Part shown: one piece after another, positions 22,787 through 33,604 of the stretch | How the letters are laid out: each line of letters opens with the position of its first letter | How positions within the stretch are numbered: the first letter of the stretch is position 1 | Source of the DNA: Tremella fuciformis | Taxonomy: Eukaryota; Basidiomycota; Tremellomycetes; Tremellales; Tremellaceae | DNA length: 64,000 nt | Direction of reading: 5' to 3' | NCBI GenBank assembly: GCA_032768795.1 | Contig: CP136494.1 | Location: 2,232,001 to 2,296,000 of the forward strand | Position numbers and translations under genes: made by a program | Notes under the pieces: generated by a model | Seen by the model: only the letters and a program-made list of their open reading frames with translations | Database searches by the model: none | Told to the model about the DNA's origin: nothing

Positions 22787-24018
22787 CTACAACGCAGAGA
22801 TCTTCTGCTTGATGGTGTCGATGACGTCTCCGTTGGAGGTAGCCAGAGCCTGCCCTGCGTACCCCTCCTTCTTCAGCTGGTGCTCCAGTGCGACCACCTC
22901 TGCGAGCTCCGCCTCTACGTTCTGTGCGATGGCTGGGGGACATACGGGGAACGGTCGACGCCCCAGGGCGGCGTAGGAGGGGTACGAGTTGGCCCACATG
23001 ATCGCGTGCTGCGCTCAGCCCTGTGCAAGACCCGTTGGAGATACTCACCTTCGTTCCGAGCATGCCACCCTTGCCGATGGCCCATTCTGATCGTGAGATG
23101 AGGCCAGCCAGCTTGAGAGCCTCCGCCTGCTTGCCCGCCTCGAAGAGGTCGTAGATTTTGGCGAGAACGCGAGGGGTGATGTTTGCCATGCCGGAAATCG
23201 CCCCGCGACCACCGACAGCGAGCGTGCCGATGAGGTAGTCGGAAGCACCGCCCAAGATCGTGAAAGGCGCTAGCGATCAGCCAGAAGTCTTTTCATGTTG
23301 CACACCATGACTCACTGCCAAAGTCACCAAAGGCGACCTCTCGCGCGATCCTCCCAACCTCGTGGTCGGTGTGCTTGATGCCCACGATGTTGGGGTGCTT
23401 TGCGAGCTTCTTGGTGAGGTCGGTGCTGAGCACAATGCCGGACGAAACGGCTGGGTAGGAGTAGATGATGATGGGGATGGGCGACTCGTCGGCGACCTGA
23501 TCATCAGCACAGGACGAGTGGTAATATATGGGGACTCACCTCTTCAAAGAAGGCCTGGTGCGCATCCGCGTCTGTAGCCCCGGGGTAGTAGCTGGACGGG
23601 AGGACAAGGGCAAAGTCGGCGCCGGCCTCGGCGGCCTCGCGGCACAACAGGATGGCCTCGCGCGTCGAGTGGGCGCTGCCTGTCCCCGCAATGACAGACC
23701 CTGGGTTCCCAGCAGCGGTGTAGATCTCCTTGGCAATGCGAATAAGCTGTTGATGAGCTGTAGAACGGGCCCAAGAGATTCTCTGAGTTGACGCACAGTC
23801 TTGCGCTCTTCCCGGTCGAGCATGACGGCCTCGCCGTTGGATCCAAGGATGACGACCCCGCTGATACCGGACGACTCGAGATTTTCGATATGCCTGCGGT
23901 ACACATCGAGGTCGAGGTCCTGGGCCCGCGTGGGCTGGTAGAAGGTGATCGACGGGCAGTAAATGCCTGGAGGGAGGGCCCTCCCGCGTTTGGAGCTCGC
24001 GCCGTTGGTGATGGTCAT
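22787..24018 (-). CDS. DapA-family aldolase/lyase (dihydrodipicolinate synthase fold)
   Basis: TIM-barrel class I aldolase of the DHDPS/N-acetylneuraminate lyase family. The start MTITNGASSKRGRALPPG is followed by GIYCPSITFYQPT and ISGVVILGSNGEAVMLDREE, the substrate-binding loop. Then come VIAGTGSAHSTREAI, the catalytic Tyr region IIIYSYPAVSSGI and the Schiff-base Lys in NIVGIKHTDHEVGRI. The next exon has TILGGASDYLIGTLAVGGRG. Four introns. Fungi do not make lysine through DHDPS, so a sugar-acid aldolase role (2-keto-3-deoxy acid cleavage, as in fungal galacturonate breakdown) or an HOGA-like role is more likely. Divergent from the alcohol dehydrogenase at 24573, which could reduce the aldehyde formed. 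Confidence 0.85.
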
Positions 24019-24572
24019 CGTGGTGTTGACGAGGAGTTCAGTCAGTTGTGATTGGTGTCAAAGGTGAGGCAAATGTGGGCCAAGGAAGAGGGGGAGGAAT
24101 GGGGTCGCCCCCGCAGCTATGCTCATATCCAACGGGCTTCAGCATTGGACCGAAGACGGATACACGATCGGTCTGCACCGAAGGAGCCGAATGAGGATGA
24201 AAAGCGCCCACTCGGCATTGTTGGTATTGTTGCCCCTCGAATGGACCGTCCGTCGACGGCGGTTTGTAAATAGTTCATAGGGCTTCCCCGGATATTGGTA
24301 TTCACGGGTTGTCACTTGTCCCTTGGCCCGTACTGGCCCCTAGGTCCTATGTTGCCGCCGGACTGGATCCGTGTCGTTGTGCACGGATTCAGGGACCAAC
24401 GCCTGCCGGATCACCTCTCGGCAAACCTCGGGATCTCGGAGCGACATGTGAAATGGTATTACCCCCCCTCGTCTGGCGAACCTACCTCTTCATCTTCGGT
24501 AGAACTGCGCCAAACTTCTTCTCTCACTCCCACTTCCACCTTGAACAGAGCTCTCGCAACGACGCAGCAAAA
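24019..24572. promoter_or_regulatory. Divergent promoter region, DapA-family aldolase / alcohol dehydrogenase
   Basis: 554 bp between divergent start codons. Contains GTCGACGGCGG near 24252-24262, a partial look-alike of the motif described for the 31-45 kb block. No other gene seen. Confidence 0.45.
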
Positions 24573-25924
24573 ATGACCATCGCCACTGCCAAGGGTGCGT
24601 CCCGGTCGCCTACCGCTCCAGTGTACTGACAAGCAGGTTACGCCGTCAAGGACCAGAAGGACTACCTGGTGAGGCTGCCGCGCTGTTCGACCGCCGCGCC
24701 GTGCTGACAGAAGAACTTCGAGGTGACAGAGTACCCTCTGGAGCCGCTCGAGGATGACCGCGTGACCGTCGCCGTCGAGTGCTGCGGTGTATGTGGGTCG
24801 GTGAGTAACTGGCTCGGAGCGTCGGCCCGAGGACCGGAAACGCTGATGCGATCACAGGACCACCACACCATCTCTGGCGGCTGGGGCCCGTGGGCGACCA
24901 AGTTTGTCGTCACTGGCCACGAGGTGATCGGCAAGGTGGTCGAGCTTGGCAAGAACGTCAAGGGCTTTGAGATCGGACAGCGTGTCGGCGTTGGCGCCCA
25001 GGTCGGCAGCTGTCGCTCGTGCAAGGCCTGCAAGGCCGGCCAGGGTAGGTGTCCTCGCCCTCAAGAGAGGCGCTTTCGAGGTTGCTGATGGACAGAGAAC
25101 TACTGCCCCACCCCCGTGCACGGCTACAACACCCTGTGGCCCGACAATGCCGAGCACCAGGGCGGCTACTCCACCCACGTTCGCGCCCAGGAGCACTTTG
25201 TCTTCCCCATCCCCGACTCGATCGCCTCGACCGACGCCGCGTCCATGTGAGCCGCCTCCGTGCAGAATCTCTTGCAGTGTCACTGATTGCAGGCTGTGTG
25301 GCGGTCTCACCGTCTTCTCACCCCTCGTGCGCAATCACATTACCAAGGGTAGCAAGGTTGGTGTTGTCGGACTGGGTGGCCTGTGAGTGCCTTTGCCCCT
25401 TGCCGCGTAGTATCTGTCTGACAGTCGTCAGGGGCCACTACGCCGTCCTCTTTGGTACCGCCCTCGGCGCCGAGGTCACAGTGTTCTCCCGGACCGACGC
25501 CAAGAAGGCCGACTCGCTCAAGATGGGCGCCAAGCACTTCGTCGCCATGCAGGATGCGGACTTTCACAAGGCCCTCCAGCGAGAGTTCGATCTCATCATC
25601 GTCACCGCGTCGTCTTCCAGACTCCCGCTCGACGAGCTGTTCTCGACCCTCGACATTGACAAGAAGATGGTCTTTGTCGGGATGCCCGAGGAGGGCTTGA
25701 GCGGCATCACCTCGCAGACCCTCTCCGGCAACGGCGCGGCGCTCGCCTCCTCCCACATTGGCAACCGCGCCGAGTGCCTGCAGATGCTCAAGATCGCCGC
25801 CGAGCAGGGTGTCAAGCCCTGGGTACAGATCCTGCCCATGAAGGACGCTGCCAAGGCCATCAAGGCCGTCGAGGATGGCTCGGTGAGATACAGGAGCGTT
25901 CTGACCCAGGATATCAACGCGTAA
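24573..25924 (+). CDS. Zinc-dependent alcohol dehydrogenase (cinnamyl/ADH6-7 type)
   Basis: NADP-dependent medium-chain alcohol dehydrogenase that reduces aldehydes. The short first exon, MTIATAKG, is joined to YAVKDQKDYL. Catalytic zinc ligands are in ECCGVCGSDHHT (split by an intron) and TGHEVIGK. Four structural-zinc Cys are in GSCRSCKACKAGQ joined to ENYC. The cofactor motif is VGVVGLGGLGHYAV across an intron. SRTDAKKADSLKMGAKHF follows and suggests NADP(H). The C-terminus GSVRYRSVL fits the family. Five or six introns of 40-60 nt. It shares a promoter region with the aldolase and is followed by TF-2, so it may reduce glyceraldehyde or another aldolase product. Confidence 0.9.
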
Positions 25925-26392
25925 TTGTCTCCAGTCTTCATAGTCGAGTTTGGTCACCATGCATAATCAGTCAATTGAGTTAGTTACATACCTCCCTTTG
26001 GTGCCTGATTCGAAAGGTGGTGACAGCCCATCCTTTGTCTAGATGCGATGACACGTCACTACCGTAGGCCAGACTCTTCAATCCCCTCTTTAGGCCGAGG
26101 CGTCTTCGCCACAAACGCAAGCGCCGACTCGGAGGGAGCGGTGTAACGGATACGTTCGGCTCAAGCCGAGTCTCCTGGCGCCGCTCTGCTTCTCCCGCCT
26201 TGCCCCTGCTGGCGATCCGCCACACTACACTCCAGCTCTATTTGTCCGGGGCTCCCGTAACGGCGATGCGAGGTTCAATCTGACTGCTCTTGCGTCCAAA
26301 TCGTGTCAACCGACCCGTCCGACCCGATTCACCCACTTGCATTCTGGTCGCTTCACTATCTTGCCGACCGAATCCCTATCAGTGTCAGAACG
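25925..26392. other. Intergenic region upstream of TF-2
   Basis: 468 bp between the alcohol dehydrogenase stop and the TF-2 start. No gene seen; GC-rich with no clear TATA box. Confidence 0.4.
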
Positions 26393-29034
26393 ATGAGCGA
26401 AGCCAGCGAGGCTCGCAAGGCCCTGCCCAAGCGGGCCGCCCAGGCATGCGTGCGAGTAAGTTCTCTCTGCGCCCGGGGATTCGGCAAGAGGCTGATGGAC
26501 TCTTAGTGCCGCAAGCAGAAACTCCGGTGTTTGGGCGGATGGCCGTGCAAGAGGTGCACAGAGTCAGGACGGACCTGCGATTTCGGCCCGCAAGGGTTCC
26601 GAGCGAGCGCGACGACCAATGGGCCCACCAGCGACCCGACGGCGCGACTCGCTCAGCTGGAAAGCAGTGTCGCGAACCTGCTGGCTGGGCTCTCGGGTGG
26701 TCAACCAATGCCAGCTGGTCCGCCCCGTCGTGAGCTCGTCCTGCCCCCCACAAACTCACAAGCGTCCGTCTATGTTGGAAGCTCGGCGCGTCCCCCGCCA
26801 AACGCGCATGCGTCGCCGCACATCGTCACCCCCAACTCGGTCTCGCCTCTCGCCAACTTCCAACCCGCCCAAGATCATCACCCTACCGGTCCGTCGCCGG
26901 ACCATCGACAGCAAGTGAGATTCATCGGTACACCCAACAACATTGTGACCGAGATATCTCCACGACACACCGAGAGCGAGGGCAGCCGAGAAGTACGGCC
27001 GAAGAAGGGGAAGAATCAGAAAGCAGAGGATCGTCTCGCTCTGGCGACCGAGGAGTCGTATGAAGCACCGTTCAGACCCCTCGTCTATCAGGTGAGCGCC
27101 TCGAGGCCCCTCTTCGTCACGAGCGCGACTGACTGTAGCCCTCGATCTGGGAGAACAGAGAGCCTTCCAGACGCAACTCGCCGGAGCGGACGGCTTCCAT
27201 CCCTTCCAGTCGAGATGAGCTCTCTTGGGGAGGTGCATACGACCGACAGACCAGGAAGGACAAGGATGATCCTGTGAATTCTGGTATCCTGGACCTCGCA
27301 ACAGCCGAGAAGCTTTTCGAATTCTTTGTGAGCCTCTGACCCTAACAGAGCTTGAACGGCTCCTGATCTCAGATGTTACATTGTCATCCATTCCTCCCGA
27401 TCATCGACATCACGCCCGACGATGCGTTCACGCCCGTCAGACAATCGCCGCCTCTGTTCAGCGCCGTCTCCGCCATTGCTGCGCGATTCTACAACAAATT
27501 TGCCCCTCGCTCCGCGTCAGCCCCCCTTGAACCATCCATACCCTATAAATTAGCCAACTTGGCGGAGTTTCATCTTGCTCAAACACTGTTGCGCAAGAAT
27601 CATACCCTAGCGGACAGCCAAGCGTCCTTGCTTCTCGCGGCGTGGTGCTTGCGCGGTAGTGGCGGCGGGCCAGATGCATGGATCGTCACCGGGCATGCAG
27701 CGAGGATCGCGCGCCGTCTGGGCGTGCACACGGCTTTGGCTCGGGCCACCGAGTCGGCCAAGGCCGCGCAGCCTGGCTCAGAGGAGTGGACTTCTTTAGA
27801 AAAGTTTATGCCGCAATGGCGCACATGGTTGTGCTGGTTTGGGCAAGTGACCTCATCCTGGCCAGGCATCTGCTCATTACAGGTACGATGGTCTCTTCTC
27901 CCTCGGGTTTGGTCGACCGCAGACGGGTCTGCTGGAAAGCTTCGGCGAAGCTGGGTTCCTCCGTATCAAAGTGAACCAGCCGCTTCCTCGTCCAGGGTCC
28001 AAGCGAAGCATCGCCCTGCATGGCGATCTATACATCGCCGGCCAAGTACAGCTTACCCAGATCGGCCGAGATCTCATCCGTTGGAGGGAAGTCCTGGCCA
28101 ATCCCACGGAGACAAAGACTGAAGACTCGCCAATCTCGATGTTGAGGGATCTGAATGTCAGGTTGGACGATTGGTGCAGGTTGTGGGTATGGAGCGGTGA
28201 GTGGGTCAGGAAATGGTCTGATGGAACTGAGATCAGGATCACCCTACGCTATATATCTCGGCTCCTCGGTCAGAAATGCCCGCCTGTTGGCGGAACATAT
28301 GCGATTATGCCTAAACGCGTACGCCCTGCGATCTGCTCCGGAGGGCGATCCCTTCATCGCGGATTGCCTACGGAAGGCTTTCAATGCTGCGGTTGCTACC
28401 ATCGAGACGCACTACGAGTCGAGACAGAGTGACATGGCATTGTCATTCGTCACAGATGTGAGTCCCTACTTGGAGCGACCTGACGACTGGTCTGACATGA
28501 AAGTACATAATCATCACGATTGCGCAAGCAGCGTTGTTCCTTATCCGCATGACCAAGGCGCCGCAGGCCGTCCGGGCCCTCGTTCTGGAAGCCGACGTCA
28601 TCACGCACTACCTTCACATGGCTCTGGACGCACTCGAGGGGGGCGACATATCCGAAATCCGGCTCGCATCGTATCTTGCCAAGACAATCCGCGACATCGC
28701 GCGTGTTGCCGGTGTGTCGGGTCTCGGAGGCGAAGAGAGCCGTCCGTCGAGCAGCGGAGGAGTCCAGGACTTCAGTTTCGAGGTCAACCCAGCCGTACCG
28801 CCAGTGGACTTCGAAAATATTGGCCCAGCTCGCGATTTCGACATGGACGGGTTCCTGCAGCTCGAGCCCCACCTCGATCTCGGCTATCTCCTCGGTCTGT
28901 CCGCGGACGGGAACGACTTTATGGCAAACATGCCTGCTCAGCCGTTTGCTTTTGGCGATGGTTCTTTCGTCCAGCCAGGCCCGGTGTGGAATGCTCCATG
29001 GGCACCGCGGGATGATCAATTCCAACAGCAGTAG
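26393..29034 (+). CDS. Zn2Cys6 transcription factor (TF-2)
   Basis: Fungal zinc-cluster regulator with the full domain order. The first exon MSEASEARKALPKR leads into the cluster AACVRCRKQKLRCLGG, with an intron after ACVR, and then WPCKRCTESGRTCDFG, giving C-x2-C-x6-C-x5-C-x2-C-x7-C. A Ser/Pro-rich linker with a short heptad-like TARLAQLESSVANLL follows. The middle domain starts at ATAEKLFEFFMLHCHPFLPI and includes LLLAAWCLRGSGGGPDAW and ARIARRLGVHTALARA. The acidic, aromatic C-terminal tail (LQLEPHLDLGYLLGLS) could activate transcription. About seven introns. It lies downstream of the aldolase and dehydrogenase genes on the same strand, so it may regulate them. Confidence 0.85.
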
Positions 29035-30224
29035 CGCAGGGCGTAAGCAGTGTCGAGTACAAGCGAGCTGAACGCTGTGCTGGGAGGCTGCACCAGCTGC
29101 ACCATGACCCTTCGCATATAGCAAAACACCGTAGCGAATTGACGGAGTGTCGGGCCGGGGTCATGCTGCCGGACCGAAGCCTGAGCTGACGGCCTCGTTC
29201 CTCAATGTGACCAAGGAGCGCCTCGAGATGCGATCAAGTCATATCTGGCCTCTCGAGCTATTACTTGCCGCCAATGAATCGACGGTGCTTTTGGGCCAAT
29301 CAACGGTGCTTTTGGGCCAATCAACGACCAGGACCATGTCGGAACAGCATGCAGTATTTATTTTGTTTAGAAGTGCCAAGAAATTGCACACACGCGAGCC
29401 TGATCGAGCTCCAATTGAGGCACCAATAGACCAACAGGCTCCCAGACTGAGACACTGCTGGGGTGTCTATCGAGCCTGCGACGCCTCGCTACGAACGCGT
29501 ATTAGACAAGGGCGAATACGAGAAGGATGGCGTGGACCGTCCTCTTGAGGTACACATGCGTGAATTTTTGCAAGGACTCTCGGTGAAACAGATTGACATT
29601 TGGGCAAGGTTCTCACCAGAACGGTCGACTGCTGTTATTGGCCATCCTGATCCCACTCTTCCTCATCCGAATCGCCTCGCTCCCGCAGAACTGACGAGTG
29701 CAAAAGCGGGCCGACACAGGTCCTCAGGTATCAGCATTAGTCCAGTAAAGTTCGATAGGGAAGGGGAGGGTCGTGAACGGGAAGTTGGAAGAGTCAAGGG
29801 GATGATGATGTGGTGAGGGAGCCATCGCAATGTCATCGATCCGACGTATTCGGTCATAGCTGGTTTGACTGAGAGGCTACCACTGAGCGTTGACCCCCCT
29901 GTTCCCTTCCGTCGCCCTGTTCCCCTCTCTGACGTCCATCTCGCGACGTGTTCGTTGGCGCTTCTCAGGGGGCACGGAACACTCCTCCACCCCAGGCACG
30001 TCGGAGACCGAACCTACACCGAGCCTTTCCTCCACAGTCCTCCACATTTCTCGCTCACTACTTCTGACATATGTAGCAGACTCCCAACATGAGGTCGAGC
30101 ACGCCAAGCGCACTCCCATCATCCGTTATCTATATTCTTATTCAGTCTCAAATCGTCAGGTGCGTCACCCTTTCGTCGTCACGATTTGGGATCTTGTACT
30201 GAAAGACAGATTGCCACTATCGTC
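29035..30224. other. Long intergenic region with a CCAAT tandem repeat
   Basis: About 1.2 kb without a supported gene. It contains the duplicated 21-bp CCAAT unit at 29282-29323. A 117-codon ORF at 29463-29816 has no recognisable motif. The last 150 bp should hold the SDR-2 promoter. Confidence 0.45.
29282..29323 (+). repeat. Two tandem 21-bp repeats, each with a CCAAT box
   Basis: Two perfect head-to-tail copies of a 21-bp unit (29282-29302 and 29303-29323) reading ACGGTGCTTTTGGGCCAATC plus A. Each copy carries GGCCAATCA, the binding consensus of the fungal CCAAT-binding (HAP) complex. They lie 900 bp upstream of SDR-2 and 250 bp downstream of TF-2. Confidence 0.85.
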
Positions 30225-30992
30225 ATGGCGTCCAGAATCGCTATAATCACTGGCGGGAACCGAGGTCTCGGACGTAACATCGTGCTGGCTCTCGCGCGCC
30301 AAGGAGTGTCGAGCATCTTCACTTACCGGAGTCACTCGGAGGAAGCCGACGCCGTCGTCAAAGAGGCAGAAGCAATTGGGGGGGACGTCAGAGCCCACGC
30401 GATTCAACTCGAGGTGACCGACTTTGCGGCCTACGACAAGCTGGTAACCGACATTCAGTCGGTACTCGCGTTCTGGGGACGAGACAAGGTCGACATCGTC
30501 ATACCCTCAGCAGGCGTAGGTCTGCAGTCTACTCTCGCCGACATCAAAGCCGATGACATTGATACCCTGCACGCCATTCATTTCAAAGCCCCGCTAGTGC
30601 TCATCCAGCGTCTCCTTCCTATCATCAGGGACGGCGAGACGTCGGTCATCGTCACGATCTCCAGCGGTCTCGCTCGTTTCACCGTGGGTAACTGGGGCAC
30701 ATATGCCAGCATGAAGGGAGCCATCGAGGTCGCGACCCGATATCTGGCCAAAGAAGTTGGCGCAAGGGGTATCAGAGCAATCTGCGCCCGCGTGGGAGTC
30801 GTCGCGTCAGACTTTGGAGGAGGGGCAGTGCGAGACGTCCAGGCGATACAGGACCACCTGAAGGGCACGATAGCCCTCGGGAGGGTCGCGACACCCGATG
30901 ATATTGGGCCGGTCATTGCTGGTCTTACGACACCGCAGATGGCGTGGATATCGGGCACGACGATCGAGATGTCTGGTGGACAGTCGTTGTAG
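30225..30992 (+). CDS. Intronless short-chain dehydrogenase (SDR-2)
   Basis: Short-chain dehydrogenase in a single exon of 255 codons. The N-terminus MASRIAIITGGNRGLGRNIV carries the TGxxxGxG cofactor motif. IFTYRSHSEEADAVV follows, where Arg and Ser after the second strand suggest NADP. The usual NNAG is replaced by IPSAGVGL. The catalytic Ser is in TISSGLARF and the Tyr-x3-Lys in TYASMKGA. The C-terminus WISGTTIEMSGGQSL is typical. The lack of introns is unusual here and could mean a younger or transferred copy, but codon choice looks like that of the neighbours. Its stop is 71 bp from the end of the convergent amidase. Confidence 0.88.
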   Translation: MASRIAIITGGNRGLGRNIVLALARQGVSSIFTYRSHSEEADAVVKEAEAIGGDVRAHAIQLEVTDFAAYDKLVTDIQSVLAFWGRDKVDIVIPSAGVGLQSTLADIKADDIDTLHAIHFKAPLVLIQRLLPIIRDGETSVIVTISSGLARFTVGNWGTYASMKGAIEVATRYLAKEVGARGIRAICARVGVVASDFGGGAVRDVQAIQDHLKGTIALGRVATPDDIGPVIAGLTTPQMAWISGTTIEMSGGQSL

Positions 30993-31063
30993 CCTAGCTC
31001 TGCGAGACGAGCAATGCTGTAGAGCGCATAGAGAGAGTTCGGCCACAGATGCATGGTACATAT

Positions 31064-33302
31064 TCACAGCCCGTTGACGGCCTTGTCCACTATGTTAGCG
31101 ATTCCTAAGAGCTCCTCTTCTCCCCAGCGCCGGCCCACAAGCTGTACGCCGACTGGCGCATTCTGAAGGGCCTCTGGGGTGTAGAACGTATGGTACGAGG
31201 CGTCTATGTCGCTACGTGGCTCGAAAACCTCGTCCACAGGGTCCAACCTCGGATTCACAGAGGTGACAGGGATAGTGACAGACTTTGACTTGAGTTTGAA
31301 AAGCGATGGTTGAACGAGCAAACTCACCGGAACGTCGAGCAAGTTGTAAACAAGGGTGTATCCGGGATATGTGTTCTTCTCCAGAGGTGTTGACGGGCTG
31401 GCGGCGACGGGGCACAGCAGACCATCGATGGGTCGCCCAGTACCTGTCACCGCTGCGGTGCTGACCCATTTCTTGAGGAATGCGGCGCGCTGATGATCAG
31501 ACGTGGAAACCGTGCACTCTGGGACTTGCGTATGCGTCCTTTTTCTGTGTCAACTGCAAGTCAGCCATCCGGGACTCCTTTATGCGCCATGGAAAAAACT
31601 CGCCTTCCACGATTGATGGACCGTCAGCGGAGCACGCGGTGTGACATCGATGCCGGGAATGGGCGTCTCAAGATCAGTATATACAGCCTTCCTTCATCTC
31701 ACAGACTGGAATCAGGCTTACCTCTCCGCTCTCCTCCCAGATCTCCGCCAGGTCGTCAACGGCGCCGGCGGAGAAGATACTGTATGCAGTATCGATCATC
31801 TCACGATGAGCCTCGGGCGTCCATTCGAGCACGGAAGATCAGCATTATTCGAGACGGTGATCGGCGAGAAGGGGAGCCAACCAGTGTGTCCGGCCCGCTT
31901 CAATCGTTCTGTCACGATGCTCATTGCTCGTCGGACGGGTGGCAGCGGCTGAACAACGCCGTCATCCACGAAAAAGGCGAGGCAGAGCTTCGTCCTTGGT
32001 CCATCAAGATGTTCCAACAGATACTGCCTGCCCGTCTCAGAATCCTGAACTCGGAGATGACCACGGTCGACTCACGACTCTCTCCAGGGTATGTCAACCA
32101 CCTTTGCGTCCAGGTCGCGGATCTGCCATGAGCCTTCAGAGACAGCCACCAGACTCTGAACCTCACTCTACGATTACATATCACTCTCAGAAAAGTGACA
32201 CAGCCGCTGAGCGTGCGTGCGATCGGCCCGACGGAGCTTTCGATGGCCTCTGCCATAAGTGTCAGACCTGCGCTTGTGTATGTAGCTCGACAGACCGAGA
32301 CCAAGAAGCGTGTTGGCGGCACCACCATACGGCGTCCGGCGCATGGTCGGTCGGATTCCGTAGAGTCCATTGAAGCTGGCAGGGACGCGAATCGAGCCTC
32401 CGATCTGGGCGTCAATTACTTCCTTACTGAGAGGCCGCTGCACTCACGTCGGTGCCGACACCAAGCGGACTGCGGTGAGCATCTGTATCTGCACTGCTAC
32501 GAGCAGACGCACCTTCCCTTCATGGCTAGCAAGGCGCCTTCCCCACCGCTCGATCCGCCCGGGGTCAACGACCTGTTGAATGGGCTCACAGTCACACCGT
32601 AGACGTGATTCGATGTCTCAACCTTCATCAGTGTTTGGGGCACATTGGTCCTGGCGTAGATGACTGCTCCCGCCTCTCGAAGCACTGTCACCAGGTTCGC
32701 ATCATCGCTCGAGATGCGACCGATCCATGAGGCGAAACCCATGTTCAGCTCCTTGCCCTTGACGTGAAACCTGGCTGTGAGCGAGAACAACCAGAGCTCC
32801 GCTGCCGAGGCAAAGGACAGCCTCACTGATCTTTGAGCGAGACAGGTAGTCCGTGTAGGGGACCGATGGGACGCCCGTGGCGTCGGAGGTATCCATCAAG
32901 CTCTTGGGCACGCTCCAGAGCATCGTCTATCCAAAATTCGGTCAGACAGTTGACCTAAGATCAGTGGTCACAGAAGCTCTGCCGTTCAGTTCGCCAACGT
33001 ACGAGTTGATGCGCGACCAGAGCCCGTTTCAGGTAGGCGGTAGTCACCTCCAATGCCGACCACTGACCGGTGGAAAGACATCGCAACAGGGCGTCGACAT
33101 CGTCAAGTTCGGTGATCTCCAACTCTCTGTGTGAGAGAACGCCGCTTCTTGCAGGTACATCTCGGACATCCAAGACATCGTTCGAAGGTGGAAGCGGAAG
33201 CAGCCATTCTGCCGGTATGGCAGATCGCTGGCTTGCCTTCTTCTGCTGGCAGAGGGCTTGCCAATCGACAGGTGCCATTGCTCTAGTGCTTGCCGCTGTC
33301 AT
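31064..33302 (-). CDS. Amidase signature enzyme
   Basis: Amidase-signature serine hydrolase that cleaves amides to acid and ammonia/amine, of the fungal acetamidase-like group. Catalytic triad: Lys in LHGLPVSLKDQ (joined to FHVKGKELNMGF), the cis-Ser in TPGGSSGGEGALLAM, and the nucleophile Ser in GVGTDIGGSIRVPASF. That last motif is assembled through a 22-nt exon at 32448-32469. Later blocks are SSVGPIARTLSG, SWQIRDLDAKVVDIPW, CLAFFVDDGVVQPLPPVRRA, PLTVHQSWK, LTQKKDAY, RAAFLKKW and TGTGRPIDGLLCPVAA. About twelve exons. Two introns use GC donors (31554-31603 and 31490-31529). Divergent from the P450 gene with a shared motif-bearing promoter. Start at 33302, or a Met eight codons in. Confidence 0.82.
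31490..31529 (-). other. GC-AG intron in the amidase gene
   Basis: Donor GCAAGT after codon TAC, acceptor ATCATCAG, 40 nt. Only this choice joins LTQKKDAY to RAAFLKKW in frame; the nearby GT donor leaves the wrong phase. Confidence 0.65.
31554..31603 (-). other. GC-AG intron in the amidase gene
   Basis: Donor GCGAGT after AAG, acceptor ACTTGCAG, 50 nt. It joins PLTVHQSWK to LTQKKDAY in phase 0, matching the family. A GT two bases on gives a frame that cannot continue. Confidence 0.55.
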
Positions 33303-33604
33303 GTTGTGACTGCCGCTTTAGTCACCCGTCCTGTGTCCCACAAGCGCAGGGATGAGGCACTCTGTCAGACGCTGGCCAAGCATCGGCCTCTTCCGGTGTC
33401 TTCTCAACAAAGTAGCCGTGCGGCAGAACAGCCATGAAGGGTCTTACCCCAAGAGTCCGTGTCACTGATGACGGCGTTTGAAGCCGACGACGGCGACTTG
33501 GGGCGCACTCACTACAAAGCGCTCAAACACGCCCCTTCTTGAGGCGCGTCATACTACTGGACATTGAGGTCAGCTTTGCCCGTGTCCGCCCCAGAATGTT
33601 CGAC
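33303..33604. promoter_or_regulatory. Divergent promoter region, amidase / P450
   Basis: 302 bp between the divergent start codons. It carries two motif copies, GACGGCGTT at 33470-33478 and GACGGCGACTTGGGGC at 33489-33504, roughly 170-200 bp from the amidase start and 100-135 bp from the P450 start. Confidence 0.6.
33470..33504 (+). promoter_or_regulatory. Two copies of the GACGGCGTCTTGGGG-like motif
   Basis: Direct repeat spaced 19 bp start to start: GACGGCGTT and GACGGCGACTTGGGGC. Matches the sites found in the other promoters of the 31-45 kb block. CGG content fits a Zn2Cys6 regulator such as TF-3; this is inference. Confidence 0.5.

Noticed and set aside
24250..24265. GACGGCGG in the aldolase/ADH promoter as a further copy of the 31-45 kb motif
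   Set aside because: Only the 7-base core matches and the TCTTGGGG extension is missing, so it is treated as background.
29463..29816. 117-codon ORF in the long intergenic region
   Set aside because: No motif, no intron structure and no promoter signal; composition resembles random open frame in GC-rich DNA.
31801..31900. Apparent lost 3' splice site in the amidase gene
   Set aside because: Using the donor at ACC|GTCTCG and the acceptor CCCGAG gives AGHTGWLPFSPIT joined to AHREMIDTAY in phase 0, matching the family length.
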